Shown: piece after piece, positions 15,264 through 23,551 of the stretch
Layout: each line of letters opens with the position of its first letter
Numbering within the stretch: position 1 is the first letter of the stretch
Origin: Dokdonella fugitiva
GTDB taxonomy: Bacteria; Pseudomonadota; Gammaproteobacteria; Xanthomonadales; Rhodanobacteraceae
NCBI RefSeq assembly: GCF_014138265.1
Contig: NZ_JACGXL010000002.1
Coordinates: forward strand, 744,001-808,000
Length of the DNA: 64,000 nt
Reading direction: 5' to 3'
Program-made: the position numbers and the translations under genes
The notes under the pieces: generated by a model
What the model was told of the DNA's origin: nothing
The model's database searches: none
The model's input: the letters and a program-made list of their open reading frames with translations, nothing else

Positions 15264-16760
15264 TCAGTCCGCCGGCACCGTGCGGCCGCGCGCCCACGCG
15301 CGCAACGCGGCGACCTTCTCCGCCATGAGCACCGACAGCGGTCGCGTCGCCGCGCATTCGGCGAGCAGCTGCGCCTGCGTCGGCGCGTCCTGCTTCGCCG
15401 CGGCCGCCGCGTACAGCGCGGCGACGACGATCTGCTCGATCTCGGCGCCCGAGTAGCCGTCGCTCGCGCCGGCGAGCGCGGCGAGGTCGAAAGTGGCCGG
15501 GTCGAGGCCGCGCTGCACCAGGTGCAGGCGGAAGACCTCCGCGCGCGTGGGCCCATCGGGCAGGTCGACGAAGAACGTCTCGTCGAAGCGGCCCTTGCGC
15601 AACAACTCGGCCGGCAGCTGTTGCACCTCGTTCGCGGTCGCGACGAGGAACACCGGCGACTTGCGTTCGGCCATCCAGGTGAGCAGGTAGCCGAGCACGC
15701 GGCGCGACACGCCGTCGTCGTCGCCCGAGGTCGACAGCGCCTTCTCGATCTCGTCGATCCACAGCACGCACGGCGCGAGCAGCTCGGCGCTCTTCAGCGC
15801 CTCGCGCAGGTTGCGCTCCGTCTCGCCGTGATACTTGTTGTAGAGCGAACCGAAATCGAGGCGCACGAGCGGCACGCCGAAACCGCCCGCCGTCGCCTTC
15901 GCCGCGAGGCTCTTGCCGCAGCCCTGCACGCCGAGCAGCAGCACGCCCTTCGGCGGGTCGAGCTTGACCGTCTGCTTCTCGCCGAGGAACGCCGCTCGCC
16001 GCTGGGTGATCCACTGCTTGAGGCGCGCGAGCCCGCCGATGCGCGCGAACTGCGCGGTGTCGTATTCGAAGTGCAGCAGGCCGTCGCGGTCGAGCAGCGC
16101 ATGCTTCGCGCGCGCGAGTTCCGGCAGGTCGGCAGCGGTGATCGCGCCGTCGTCGTAGATGAGCTTGCGCGCGATGCGCCGCGCGTCGTCGAGCGCGAGG
16201 CCGACGAGGTTGCGCACGATCGCGCGCGCGGCGTCGGCGTCGACCGTGACGCGGCGACCGTCGTGGTCGCGCGAATAGCGGAACGCTTCCTCGCGCAGCA
16301 TCGCGGCGAGCGCCTCCTTGTCCGGCAAGGCGAACTCGAAGCGCGTCGCCACCGCGGCGAGTTCCTCGGGCAGTTCGATGCCGGCGCCGACGAGCACGAG
16401 CGTGTGCTCGGCCGAGTCCTGCCGTTGCAGGATCTCGCGCAGCAGGCGCAGGGTCATCGGGTAGCGCAGATACGGCTGGAAATCGAGCAGCAGGTAGACG
16501 CCGGCGACGGGCGTGCGCTTGATCGCCTGCAGGCTCAGGCTCGCGTCCGGCGCCTCGCGCGTCGCATCGTCGTCGTCCTCGTCGAGGTCGAGATCGAGCC
16601 GTTCCAGGCCGCCGGTGATGCTCCAGCGCCAGAACGGGCGCAACGACTGCGCGATCGCATGGCGGAAGCCCTCGATCACGCCGTTTTCATCGGCGGAATC
16701 GACCAGCAGCAGCGGGGTGCGTGCCCTGAGCAGGGTGGTGAGGTCCTGGTTGCGGCTCAC
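15264..16760 (-). CDS. AAA family ATPase, Ycf46-like
   Basis: The 498-residue protein has an N-terminal region (1-230) of the Ycf46 type, starting DLTTLLRARTPLLLVDSADE. A single AAA module follows: Walker A GVQGCGKSLAAKA (about 269), the pore-like GSLYNKYHGETERNLREAL, Walker B CVLWIDEIEKAL, sensor 1 VFLVATANEVQQLP, the arginine-finger region LLRKGRFDETFFVDLP and sensor 2 GYSGAEIEQI. Such ATPases form hexamers that remodel proteins; clients are not known. GTG 16760 is taken as start because translation from it gives the family's VSRNQDL beginning; no in-frame ATG fits. It diverges from the TPR-sulfotransferase gene. Confidence 0.85.
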   Translation of the reverse strand: MSRNQDLTTLLRARTPLLLVDSADENGVIEGFRHAIAQSLRPFWRWSITGGLERLDLDLDEDDDDATREAPDASLSLQAIKRTPVAGVYLLLDFQPYLRYPMTLRLLREILQRQDSAEHTLVLVGAGIELPEELAAVATRFEFALPDKEALAAMLREEAFRYSRDHDGRRVTVDADAARAIVRNLVGLALDDARRIARKLIYDDGAITAADLPELARAKHALLDRDGLLHFEYDTAQFARIGGLARLKQWITQRRAAFLGEKQTVKLDPPKGVLLLGVQGCGKSLAAKATAGGFGVPLVRLDFGSLYNKYHGETERNLREALKSAELLAPCVLWIDEIEKALSTSGDDDGVSRRVLGYLLTWMAERKSPVFLVATANEVQQLPAELLRKGRFDETFFVDLPDGPTRAEVFRLHLVQRGLDPATFDLAALAGASDGYSGAEIEQIVVAALYAAAAAKQDAPTQAQLLAECAATRPLSVLMAEKVAALRAWARGRTVPAD

Positions 16761-16813
16761 GATCGGCGGCGTGCGAGGCTCGAAACGCGAAAGCCTAGCA
16801 TGGCCGGATGCGG

Positions 16814-16819
16814 CATAAT
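16814..16819 (+). promoter_or_regulatory. Putative -10 box of the TPR-sulfotransferase gene
   Basis: CATAAT in GGCATAATCGG lies 55 bases before ATG 16875. A TAGCAT element (16795-16800) lies just upstream and could be an alternative -10. Both are AT-rich islands in the divergent gap after the AAA ATPase start. Confidence 0.4.
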
Positions 16820-16874
16820 CGGCGGTCCGGCGCGCCCGCAGGCGCGCCTTCCGCAACTGCACGACGACGCACGC

Positions 16875-18953
16875 ATGCTCAAAGACGCCATCGACCAGCA
16901 TCGCCAGGGCCGTTTCGACGAGGCCGAGAAGGGGTATCGCGAGCGGCTCGCCGAGCAACCCGACGACGTCGAGGCGTTGCACCTGCTCGGCATGCTGCGC
17001 TACCAGCTCGGCGACACGCCCGAAGGCAGCACGCTGCTGCGTCGTGCCCACGAACTCGCCCCCGAAGACGCCGGCATCGAGCTCACGCTCGCCTCGCTGA
17101 ACTTCCGCGAGGGCGACCACGAGGCGGCGCGACGCGGCTTCCACGCGGCGCTCGCGCTCGATCCGAACCTCGCCGGCGCGCACGCGGGCCTCGGCCAGCT
17201 CGCGCTCATGCGCGGCGAGCAGGCGGTCGCCGAGCAGCACTTCCGCACCGCGCTGCGCAACGGCGAAGAGCCGCACGCGCTGGCCGGCCTCGGTGGACTG
17301 CTGCTCGAACGCGGCGACCTCGAGGCGGCGCTGCGCCACCTCGGTCGGGCCGCCGACCTCGCGCCGAACGACGCGATGATCCAGTTCATGCTCGGCCAGG
17401 CGTTCGCGCGGCGCGACACGCCCGCGTTCGCCGAACAGGCGTTCCGCAACGCGCTGCGCATCAAGCCGGACCTGCACCAGGCGCGGCCTTGGCTCGGCGC
17501 GCTGCTGCTCAAGGCCGGTCGCCGCGCCGATGCCGATGCGCAATACCGCGAACTGCTCGGCGTCCCCGGCTTCGAGATCGCCGCGCAGGTCGGCATGGCC
17601 GACGTCGCTCGTGCGGACGGCCGCTACGACGACGCCGTCGCCTCGTACCGCGCCGCGCTCGCTGCGGATCCGGCGCAGCCGATGCCCGCGCGCGCGCTCG
17701 CCTGGTCGCTCGCGCGGCTCGGCCGCGTCGACGAGGCGATCGCCGCCTACGACGCCTGCCTGGCGATCTCGCCCGACGACGACGTGCGTGCCGCGCGCGC
17801 CGACCTGCTCAGCCTCGCCGGGCGCCTGCCGCAGGCGGCGGCGGTGTGGAAGGAACGGCTCGACCGCAACCCGGCCGACCTGCTCGCGCGCAACCGCCTC
17901 GCGCTGCTCGCCGAATACCTCGGCGAACTCGAAGCCGCCGAGGCGCACGCGGGCATCGTGCTCGCCGCGCGCGAGGATGCCGAGATGCGCCTCGTGCGCG
18001 CCCGCGCACGCCTGCGCGAAGGCGACCCGGACGGCGCGCGCGCGATGCTCGACGCGCTCGACCGGCAGGACCTCACCGAAGGGCAGGCGCGCCTGCGCTG
18101 GAACTATCTGGGCCGCCTGCACGATCGCGCCGGCGAAGCCGCCGAAGCGGTGCGCTGCTTCGCCGAGGCGCAGCGCGGCGCACCGCTCGCGGTGCCCGCG
18201 CTCGCCGATCCGCACCCGCAGCTCGACGTCGCCCTCGCCGAACCGGCACAGGCGCCGTGGGCGCACGCGCCCGTGCTGCTGCTCGGCGCGCCCGGGAGTG
18301 GCGTCGAGCGCGTCGCCGCGCTGCTCGCCGACCAGCCCGGCCTCACCGTGCTGCGCGATCGCATCGGTCCGGCCACCCGCGCCGACGACTTCAGCCAGCC
18401 GCGCTTCCAGCACTATTGCGGCGATCTCGACGCCGCCGCGCGCGAAGCCTTGCGGGAACGTTGGCTCGCGCCGTTGCGCGCCGCCGACATCGCCCTCGAT
18501 CGGCCGATCGTCGACTGGCTGCCGCGCTGGGACGCGCACCTGCTCGCGCTCGTTCATCGCGCGATGCCCGGTGCGCGCATCGTCGTGGTCGAGCGCGATC
18601 CGCGCGACGCGCTGCTCAACTGGCTCGCATTCGGCTGGGCGCGCGGCTTCCCGTGCAGCGACGTCGACGGCGCCGCCGAATGGCTCGTGCGCGCGCGCCG
18701 CCACCTGCATCACGGCGCGGCGCTCGCCGCGCCGCGTCGCCTCGTCGTCGCCGCGGATGCGTTGCTCGAGGATCCGGCCGGCGCGGGTGACGCGCTCGCG
18801 CGCTTCCTCGGCCTCGACGTGCTCGAGCCGGGCGCGCAGTTCGCCGCGATGACGCGCAGCCTCGGTGGCTTGCCGGTGCGTTTCGCCGCAGGGCACTGGC
18901 AGGGTTACCGCGACGCGCTCGCCGGACCGTTCGGCAAGCTCGTCGCCAGCTGA
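16875..18953 (+). CDS. TPR-repeat protein with C-terminal sulfotransferase-like domain
   Basis: The 692-residue protein has about a dozen TPR units from residue 1 to about 440 (for example QGRFDEAEKGYRERLAEQPD and ALHLLGMLRYQLGD), then a sulfotransferase-fold domain. The PAPS 5'-phosphosulfate loop, normally PRSGTT, reads GAPGSGVERV and has lost the usual arginine. The 3'-phosphate motif RIVVVERDPRDALLNW is intact. Sulfotransferases move sulfate from PAPS to sugars, peptides or lipids; with the changed loop activity is uncertain. No signal peptide or membrane segment is seen. ATG 16875 begins at the first TPR. Two other TPR-fused modification enzymes lie at 19736 and 26047. Confidence 0.8.
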   Translation: MLKDAIDQHRQGRFDEAEKGYRERLAEQPDDVEALHLLGMLRYQLGDTPEGSTLLRRAHELAPEDAGIELTLASLNFREGDHEAARRGFHAALALDPNLAGAHAGLGQLALMRGEQAVAEQHFRTALRNGEEPHALAGLGGLLLERGDLEAALRHLGRAADLAPNDAMIQFMLGQAFARRDTPAFAEQAFRNALRIKPDLHQARPWLGALLLKAGRRADADAQYRELLGVPGFEIAAQVGMADVARADGRYDDAVASYRAALAADPAQPMPARALAWSLARLGRVDEAIAAYDACLAISPDDDVRAARADLLSLAGRLPQAAAVWKERLDRNPADLLARNRLALLAEYLGELEAAEAHAGIVLAAREDAEMRLVRARARLREGDPDGARAMLDALDRQDLTEGQARLRWNYLGRLHDRAGEAAEAVRCFAEAQRGAPLAVPALADPHPQLDVALAEPAQAPWAHAPVLLLGAPGSGVERVAALLADQPGLTVLRDRIGPATRADDFSQPRFQHYCGDLDAAAREALRERWLAPLRAADIALDRPIVDWLPRWDAHLLALVHRAMPGARIVVVERDPRDALLNWLAFGWARGFPCSDVDGAAEWLVRARRHLHHGAALAAPRRLVVAADALLEDPAGAGDALARFLGLDVLEPGAQFAAMTRSLGGLPVRFAAGHWQGYRDALAGPFGKLVAS

Positions 18954-19031
18954 ACGCCGCGTCCATACGTGCGCGCACGACTGTCGCGTGCGCGCCGGCG
19001 TGCGCGATACTGCGGGCAGGAGGTGCCGCCC

Positions 19032-19664
19032 GTGCGTATCCACAGCGACGATTTCCGCGACATGCAGCCGATTCCCGACGATTGCGCGTTCGGGCGCCCC
19101 GGTTCCGCCGACACGCCGTGCGTACCGTCGGCGAACCGCAATCCGCACCTCGCGTGGGACCAGGTCCCCGAAGGCACGCGATCGTTCGCGATCACCTGCA
19201 TCGACAGCGACGTGCCCACGCGTGGCGACGACGTCAACCAGCCCGGACGCCGCGTGCCGGCGTCGCTGCCGCGCACGGACTTCGTGCACTGGCTCATCGC
19301 CGACATCCCGGCCGATTGCCGCGAACTCGCGCGGGCGAGCTGCGGCGACGGTGTCGTCGCGCACGGCAAGCGCACGCCGCCGGGTCCGGCCGGCGCGTGC
19401 CAGGGGCTCAACGACTACACCGGCTGGTTCGCCGGCGATGCCACGATGGCCGGCGACTATCTCGGCTACGACGGGCCGTGCCCGCCGTGGAACGACGAGC
19501 GCGTGCACCACTACCATTTCCGCATCCACGCGCTCGACGTCGCCGGGCTCGGCCTGCGCAGCGGCTACTCGCTCGCGCAACTGCGCGAGGCGATGGCTGG
19601 CCACGTGCTCGCCGAAGCGGAGCTGACCGGCACGTACACGCTGAGCGTCGCCCTGCGGCGCTGA
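19032..19664 (+). CDS. PEBP-family protein (YbhB/YbcL type)
   Basis: The 210-residue protein belongs to the phosphatidylethanolamine-binding protein family. It shows the N-terminal NPHLAWDQVPEGTRSFAITC, then DSDVPTR and FVHWLIADIP, the ligand-site region GYDGPCPPWNDERVHHYHFR, and a C-terminal AMAGHVLAEAELTGTY. Bacterial members are cytosolic or periplasmic beta-sandwich proteins with no settled function; this one lacks a signal peptide. It is somewhat longer than E. coli YbhB because of an insertion with a DVNQPGRRVP loop. GTG 19032 is chosen because AGGAGG lies 8 bases before it. Confidence 0.87.
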   Translation: MRIHSDDFRDMQPIPDDCAFGRPGSADTPCVPSANRNPHLAWDQVPEGTRSFAITCIDSDVPTRGDDVNQPGRRVPASLPRTDFVHWLIADIPADCRELARASCGDGVVAHGKRTPPGPAGACQGLNDYTGWFAGDATMAGDYLGYDGPCPPWNDERVHHYHFRIHALDVAGLGLRSGYSLAQLREAMAGHVLAEAELTGTYTLSVALRR

Positions 19665-19701
19665 TCGGCGGCGTGCGGCGACGTGCGGCGACGTGCGCTG
19701 C

Positions 19702-19707
19702 TAGCAT
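19702..19707 (+). promoter_or_regulatory. Putative -10 box of the TPR-hydroxylase gene
   Basis: TAGCAT within GCTAGCATGTG lies 28 bases before ATG 19736. Directly upstream, 19672-19699 holds two and a half tandem copies of CGTGCGGCGA, where a -35 element would be expected. Confidence 0.4.
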
Positions 19708-19735
19708 GTGCGGTTTCCGCGCAGGGCACCACGAC

Positions 19736-21049
19736 ATGACCACGACTTCGGGAACCACGGCCGCCGACGAGCGGCGCGCCACCGCGCTCGCGTTCGTCGC
19801 GCAGGGGCGCGTCGCCGAGGCCGAGCGCGCGTTCGGCGAGTTGCTGCGCGAACACGCCGACGACGTGGATGCGCTGAACTTCCTCGCGATCTGCGCGCAC
19901 GGCCGCGGCCAGGCCGACGCCGCGCTCGAACTGCTCGGCCGCGCGCACGCGGCGCATCCCGGCGACACGACCACGCTGACCAACCTCGGCGTGCTGCAGC
20001 GCGAACTCGGCCACCTCGACGAAGCGCACGCTGCGCTCGCCGAAGCCGTGCGCCTCGCGCCGGCGTTGTACGTCGCGCGCCTGCGCCTGGGTGAAGTGCT
20101 CGAGGCACGCGGCCGGTTGGGCCAGGCGCTGCCGGCGTACTTCGGCGCGATCCTGCACGCGCAGGAACACGGCCTGTGGCTCAGCGACGCGACCACCGAC
20201 GCGCCGCTGCGTCCGCTCGTCAAGCACGCGATGCGCGCGGTCGCGTCCGGACGGCGCATGCTGTTCGCCTCGCTGCTGACGCCGCTGCGCGAGAAGCACG
20301 GCGATGCCGCGCTCGCGCGCGTCGGGCGCGGCCTCGCGATCTACCTGGGTGAACTCGAGCCCGACTATCCTGATCCGCGCCAGCGCCCGAAATTCTTCTA
20401 CGTGCCCGGGCTGCCGGCGACGCCGGTGTTCGCGCGCGAGTTGTTCCCGTGGTTCGAGACGCTCGAGACGCACACCGCGACGATCCGCGAGGAAATGCGC
20501 GCGGTGCTCGCCGCGGACAGCGGCTTCGAGCCGTTCCTCGGCCATTTCGACGACACCGCGCCGCTCGCCTCGCACCTGCGCAACGAACGCGACACGCCGG
20601 TGTGGGACGCGTTCTTCTTCTTCCGCCACGGCGTGCGCAACGACGCCAACGCGGCACGCTGCCCGCGCACGTCGGCCGTGCTCGACACGCTGCCGTTGTG
20701 CCGCATCCGCGAGCATTCGCCGGAGGTGTGCTTCTCGGTGCTCACGCCGGGCTCGCACATCCTGCCGCACCACGGCGTGACCAACACGCGCGTCGTCACG
20801 CACCTGCCGCTGGTCGTGCCGGACGGCGACCTCGCGCTCGCCGTCGGCGGCCAGTCGCTGCGCTGGCAGGAAGGCCGCTGCTTCAGCTTCGACGACACGT
20901 TCGAGCACGAAGCCTGGAACCGCAGCGACGCGACGCGCGTCGTGATGCTGCTCGACGCGTGGAACCCGCACCTGACCGAGATCGAGCGCGAGGCGGTCAC
21001 TTCGCTGATCAGCGGCATCGGCGACTTCAATCGGGCCGCCGGCCTGTAA
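19736..21049 (+). CDS. TPR protein with aspartyl/asparaginyl beta-hydroxylase domain
   Basis: The 437-residue protein has three or four TPR units (residues 10-125), a helical linker, and a C-terminal Asp/Asn beta-hydroxylase domain (PF05118) from about residue 215. Iron and 2-oxoglutarate residues are visible in LTPGSHILPHHGVTNTRVV (first His), LPLVVPDGDLALAVGG and FDDTFEHEAWNRSD (second His). The family hydroxylates Asp/Asn side chains or, as LpxO, lipid A acyl chains. The fused TPRs suggest a protein substrate, as in eukaryotic AspH, but this is inference. No signal peptide is seen. ATG 19736 follows a putative -10 box. Confidence 0.87.
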   Translation: MTTTSGTTAADERRATALAFVAQGRVAEAERAFGELLREHADDVDALNFLAICAHGRGQADAALELLGRAHAAHPGDTTTLTNLGVLQRELGHLDEAHAALAEAVRLAPALYVARLRLGEVLEARGRLGQALPAYFGAILHAQEHGLWLSDATTDAPLRPLVKHAMRAVASGRRMLFASLLTPLREKHGDAALARVGRGLAIYLGELEPDYPDPRQRPKFFYVPGLPATPVFARELFPWFETLETHTATIREEMRAVLAADSGFEPFLGHFDDTAPLASHLRNERDTPVWDAFFFFRHGVRNDANAARCPRTSAVLDTLPLCRIREHSPEVCFSVLTPGSHILPHHGVTNTRVVTHLPLVVPDGDLALAVGGQSLRWQEGRCFSFDDTFEHEAWNRSDATRVVMLLDAWNPHLTEIEREAVTSLISGIGDFNRAAGL

Positions 21050-21055
21050 GCGTCG

Positions 21056-21075
21056 CGATCGAGCGCGATCGAGCG
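21056..21075. repeat. Tandem 10-bp repeat CGATCGAGCG
   Basis: Two exact adjacent copies of CGATCGAGCG lie in the 27-base gap between the stop codons of the convergent TPR-hydroxylase gene and uppP. The copies contain the palindrome CGATCG. A role in termination is possible but unsupported. Confidence 0.6.
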
Positions 21076-21076
21076 C

Positions 21077-21859
21077 TCAGGCGAACGCGAGCAGCGCGAG
21101 CCCGAGCGCGATGCGGTAGACCGCGAACGGCGTGAAGCGGTGCGTGCGGATGTAGCCGAGCAGCCAGCGCACGGCGACGAACGCGGTGACCGCGGAGACG
21201 ACGAACGCGAGTGCGAGCGCGCTCCAGTCCTCGTGCACTTCGCCGCCGCCCTTGAGCGTCTTCAGCAGCTCATAGCCGCTCGCCGCGAACATCGTCGGGA
21301 TGCCGACGAGGAACGCGAACTCGGTCGCCGCGGCGCGGTTGCCGGTGCCGGCGAGCATCGCGACGAAGATCGTCGCGGCCGAACGCGACGTGCCCGGGAA
21401 CACGCCGGCGACGACCTGGGCGAGGCCGACGAGGATCGCGACGGTCCAGGTGATCGTGCTGCGCTCCGGGCGGCGCGCGGCGACCGCTTCCGCGCCGAGC
21501 ATCCAGACGCCGCCGAGCACGAGCGCCCATGCGACCGGCGTGATCGATTCGGGCAGCTTGAAGCCGAGCCGCGTCGCGGCGAAGCCGAGCACCGCGGTGA
21601 CGAGGAATGCGGCGGCGAGCTTGAACGCGTAGTCGCGCTGCAGCGGATCGCCGAGACCGCAGGCGAGGCGCCAGAGGCGTTCGCGGTAGATGAGCACGAC
21701 CGCGAGGATCGCGCCGGCCTGGATCACGACGTTGAACAGGTCCGATCGCGCGCCGAGCCAGTGCTCGGCGACGAGCAGGTGGCCGGTGCTGGAGACGGGC
21801 AGGAATTCGGTGATGCCTTCGATGAGGCCGAGCAGGACGGGGCTGGCGAGGTCGCTCAC
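21077..21859 (-). CDS. uppP: Undecaprenyl-diphosphatase
   Basis: UppP (BacA) is an inner-membrane phosphatase that dephosphorylates undecaprenyl diphosphate, recycling the lipid carrier for peptidoglycan and other polymers; overproduction confers bacitracin resistance. The 260-residue product has the active-site motifs [19 protein letters not shown] (Glu-rich loop, residues 9-27) and [12 protein letters not shown] (phosphate-binding loop). At least seven hydrophobic helices are evident. GTG 21859 gives the standard [11 protein letters not shown] start; upstream in-frame codons add a proline-rich tail without similarity. It diverges from glnA, and a putative NtrC box overlaps its probable -35 region. 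Confidence 0.95.
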   Translation of the reverse strand: MSDLASPVLLGLIEGITEFLPVSSTGHLLVAEHWLGARSDLFNVVIQAGAILAVVLIYRERLWRLACGLGDPLQRDYAFKLAAAFLVTAVLGFAATRLGFKLPESITPVAWALVLGGVWMLGAEAVAARRPERSTITWTVAILVGLAQVVAGVFPGTSRSAATIFVAMLAGTGNRAAATEFAFLVGIPTMFAASGYELLKTLKGGGEVHEDWSALALAFVVSAVTAFVAVRWLLGYIRTHRFTPFAVYRIALGLALLAFA

Positions 21860-21889
21860 GGGACGGGGCGGGCGGGGAAGGGAGCGTGG

Positions 21890-21895
21890 ATTGTA
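21890..21895 (-). promoter_or_regulatory. Putative -10 box of uppP
   Basis: On the minus strand TACAAT lies 30 bases before the uppP GTG. With a 17-base spacer the -35 would fall at 21913-21918, inside the weaker NtrC box at 21908-21924. Confidence 0.5.
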
Positions 21896-21907
21896 CGGGC
21901 TGGACGC

Positions 21908-21924
21908 TGCGCCATCGTGGGGCA
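21908..21924. promoter_or_regulatory. Weaker NtrC-binding site of the glnA enhancer
   Basis: TGCGCCATCGTGGGGCA matches the downstream box at 21940 in 15 of 17 positions. Its centre lies 32 bases upstream of that box, about three helical turns, as between the paired NtrC sites of enteric glnA. It also overlaps the likely uppP -35 region. Confidence 0.75.
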
Positions 21925-21939
21925 ATGGCCGTCGGGTTT

Positions 21940-21956
21940 TGCACCATCGTGGTGCA
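21940..21956. promoter_or_regulatory. Strong NtrC-binding site of the glnA enhancer
   Basis: TGCACCATCGTGGTGCA fits the NtrC consensus TGCACCA-N3-TGGTGCA exactly. It lies about 86 bases before the predicted sigma-54 start site of glnA. The ntrC gene itself is 7 kb downstream. Confidence 0.9.
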
Positions 21957-22007
21957 TTCGGCGATGCCGTGCCCTCGGGATTGGCGCCGTGGCGGCCCCT
22001 CGGGAGC

Positions 22008-22023
22008 TGGCACGACCGTTGCT
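22008..22023 (+). promoter_or_regulatory. Sigma-54 promoter of glnA
   Basis: TGGCACGACCGTTGCT matches the -24/-12 consensus TGGCACG-N4-TTGCW completely. Transcription should start near 22034, 25 bases before the glnA ATG. Together with the two NtrC boxes upstream it is a full nitrogen-regulated promoter. Confidence 0.93.
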
Positions 22024-22058
22024 ATGACTCGTCGTCCATTCCTTGCCGAGGCTTCGCC

Positions 22059-23468
22059 ATGCCCGCCCAGAACGTGTTCAAGATGATCAAGGACCACGAG
22101 GTCGAGTTCGTCGACCTGCGCTTCGCCGACATGCTCGGCAAGCAGCACCACGCGACCTTCCCCGCGCACGCGGTCGACGAATCGCTGTTCGAGGACGGCA
22201 AGATGTTCGACGGCTCGTCGATCGCCGGCTGGAAGGGCATCAACGAGTCGGACATGGTGCTGCTGCCCGACGCCGACGCCGCGTTCATCGATCCGTTCAT
22301 GGCCGACAAGACGCTCGTCCTGCAGTGCGACGTGCTCGAGCCGAGCACGATGCAGGCGTACTCGCGCGACCCGCGCTCGGTCGCCAAGCGCGCCGAGGCG
22401 TTCCTCAAGTCGACCGGCATCGCCGACACGGCGTTCTTCGGCCCCGAGCCCGAGTTCTTCATCTTCGACGGCGTGCGCTGGCAGAACGACATGCAGAAGA
22501 CCTTCTTCGAGATCGAATCGGAGGAAGGCCACTGGTCGTCGTCGGCGAAGTTCGAGGGCGGCAATTCCGGCTACCGCCCGGGCGTCAAGGGCGGCTACTT
22601 CCCGGTGCCGCCGGGCGACTCGTTCCAGGACCTGCGCAGCGAGATGTGCAAGGTGCTCGAGCAGGTCGGCATGACCGTCGAGGTGCACCACCACGAAGTC
22701 GCCACCGCGGGCCAGTGCGAGATCGGCACGCGCTTCAACACGCTCGTGCGCAAGGCCGACGAGCTGATGGCGATGAAGTACGTGATCAAGAACGTCGCGC
22801 ACCAGAACGGCAAGACGGTGACGTTCATGCCCAAGCCCCTGGTCGGTGACAACGGTTCGGGCATGCACGTGCACCAGTCGCTGTCGAAGGGCGGCCAGAA
22901 CCTGTTCGCCGGCGACCTCTACGGCGGCCTGTCGCAGACCGCGCTGTACTACATCGGCGGCATCTTCAAGCACGCGCGCGCGATCAACGCGTTCGCCAAC
23001 GCGACCACCAACAGCTACAAGCGCCTCGTGCCGCACTTCGAGGCGCCGGTCATGCTCGCGTACTCCGCGCGCAACCGCTCGGCGAGCTGCCGTATCCCGT
23101 TCGTGCACAGCCCGAAGGCGCGCCGCATCGAGGTGCGCTTCCCGGATCCGATGCAGTCGGGCTACCTCACGTTCACCGCGCTGATGATGGCCGGCCTCGA
23201 CGGCATCATCAACAAGATCGATCCGGGCGCGCCGGCCGACAAGGACCTGTACGACCTGCCGCCGGAAGAAGAGAAGAACATCCCGACCGTGTGCCATTCG
23301 CTCGACATGGCGCTCGAGGCGCTCGACAAGGATCGCGGCTTCCTCAAGGCCGGCGGCGTGTTCAGCGACGACCTCATCGACGCCTACATCGACCTCAAGA
23401 TGCAGGAAGTCACGCGCTTCCGCGCGGCGACGCATCCGCTCGAGTACCAGATGTACTACGCGATCTGA
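22059..23468 (+). CDS. glnA: Type I glutamine synthetase
   Basis: GlnA makes glutamine from glutamate, ammonia and ATP and is the main entry of ammonia under nitrogen limitation. The 469-residue product has the usual length and motifs: [42 protein letters not shown] (metal-binding Glu), [11 protein letters not shown] with the catalytic-loop His, and the adenylylation site DLYDLPPEE with Tyr at about residue 398. It is therefore of the GlnE-regulated dodecameric class. A GAGG element lies before ATG 22059. A strong sigma-54/NtrC promoter drives it. PII and amtB genes follow on the same strand. Confidence 0.98.
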   Translation: MPAQNVFKMIKDHEVEFVDLRFADMLGKQHHATFPAHAVDESLFEDGKMFDGSSIAGWKGINESDMVLLPDADAAFIDPFMADKTLVLQCDVLEPSTMQAYSRDPRSVAKRAEAFLKSTGIADTAFFGPEPEFFIFDGVRWQNDMQKTFFEIESEEGHWSSSAKFEGGNSGYRPGVKGGYFPVPPGDSFQDLRSEMCKVLEQVGMTVEVHHHEVATAGQCEIGTRFNTLVRKADELMAMKYVIKNVAHQNGKTVTFMPKPLVGDNGSGMHVHQSLSKGGQNLFAGDLYGGLSQTALYYIGGIFKHARAINAFANATTNSYKRLVPHFEAPVMLAYSARNRSASCRIPFVHSPKARRIEVRFPDPMQSGYLTFTALMMAGLDGIINKIDPGAPADKDLYDLPPEEEKNIPTVCHSLDMALEALDKDRGFLKAGGVFSDDLIDAYIDLKMQEVTRFRAATHPLEYQMYYAI

Positions 23469-23474
23469 GGCTCC

Positions 23475-23501
23475 GCGCCGGCGGTGCGATGCCGCCGGCG
23501 C
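23475..23501 (+). terminator. Strong hairpin between glnA and the PII gene
   Basis: GCGCCGGCGG (23475-23484) pairs perfectly with CCGCCGGCGC (23492-23501) around a 7-base loop. It begins 7 bases after the glnA stop. No U-tract follows, so it may be a partial terminator or an mRNA stabiliser that lowers PII/amtB expression relative to glnA. Confidence 0.55.
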
Positions 23502-23551
23502 ATCGCTCGAACGCCGTGGGCGCCGGCCCGCGGCGCGGCAGGAGGGCGGGC

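Noticed and set aside
16761-19604. Open extension of the AAA ATPase frame upstream of 16760 on the minus strand
   Set aside because: The extra residues are low-complexity, antisense to the well-supported TPR-sulfotransferase and PEBP genes, and the family start is at GTG 16760.
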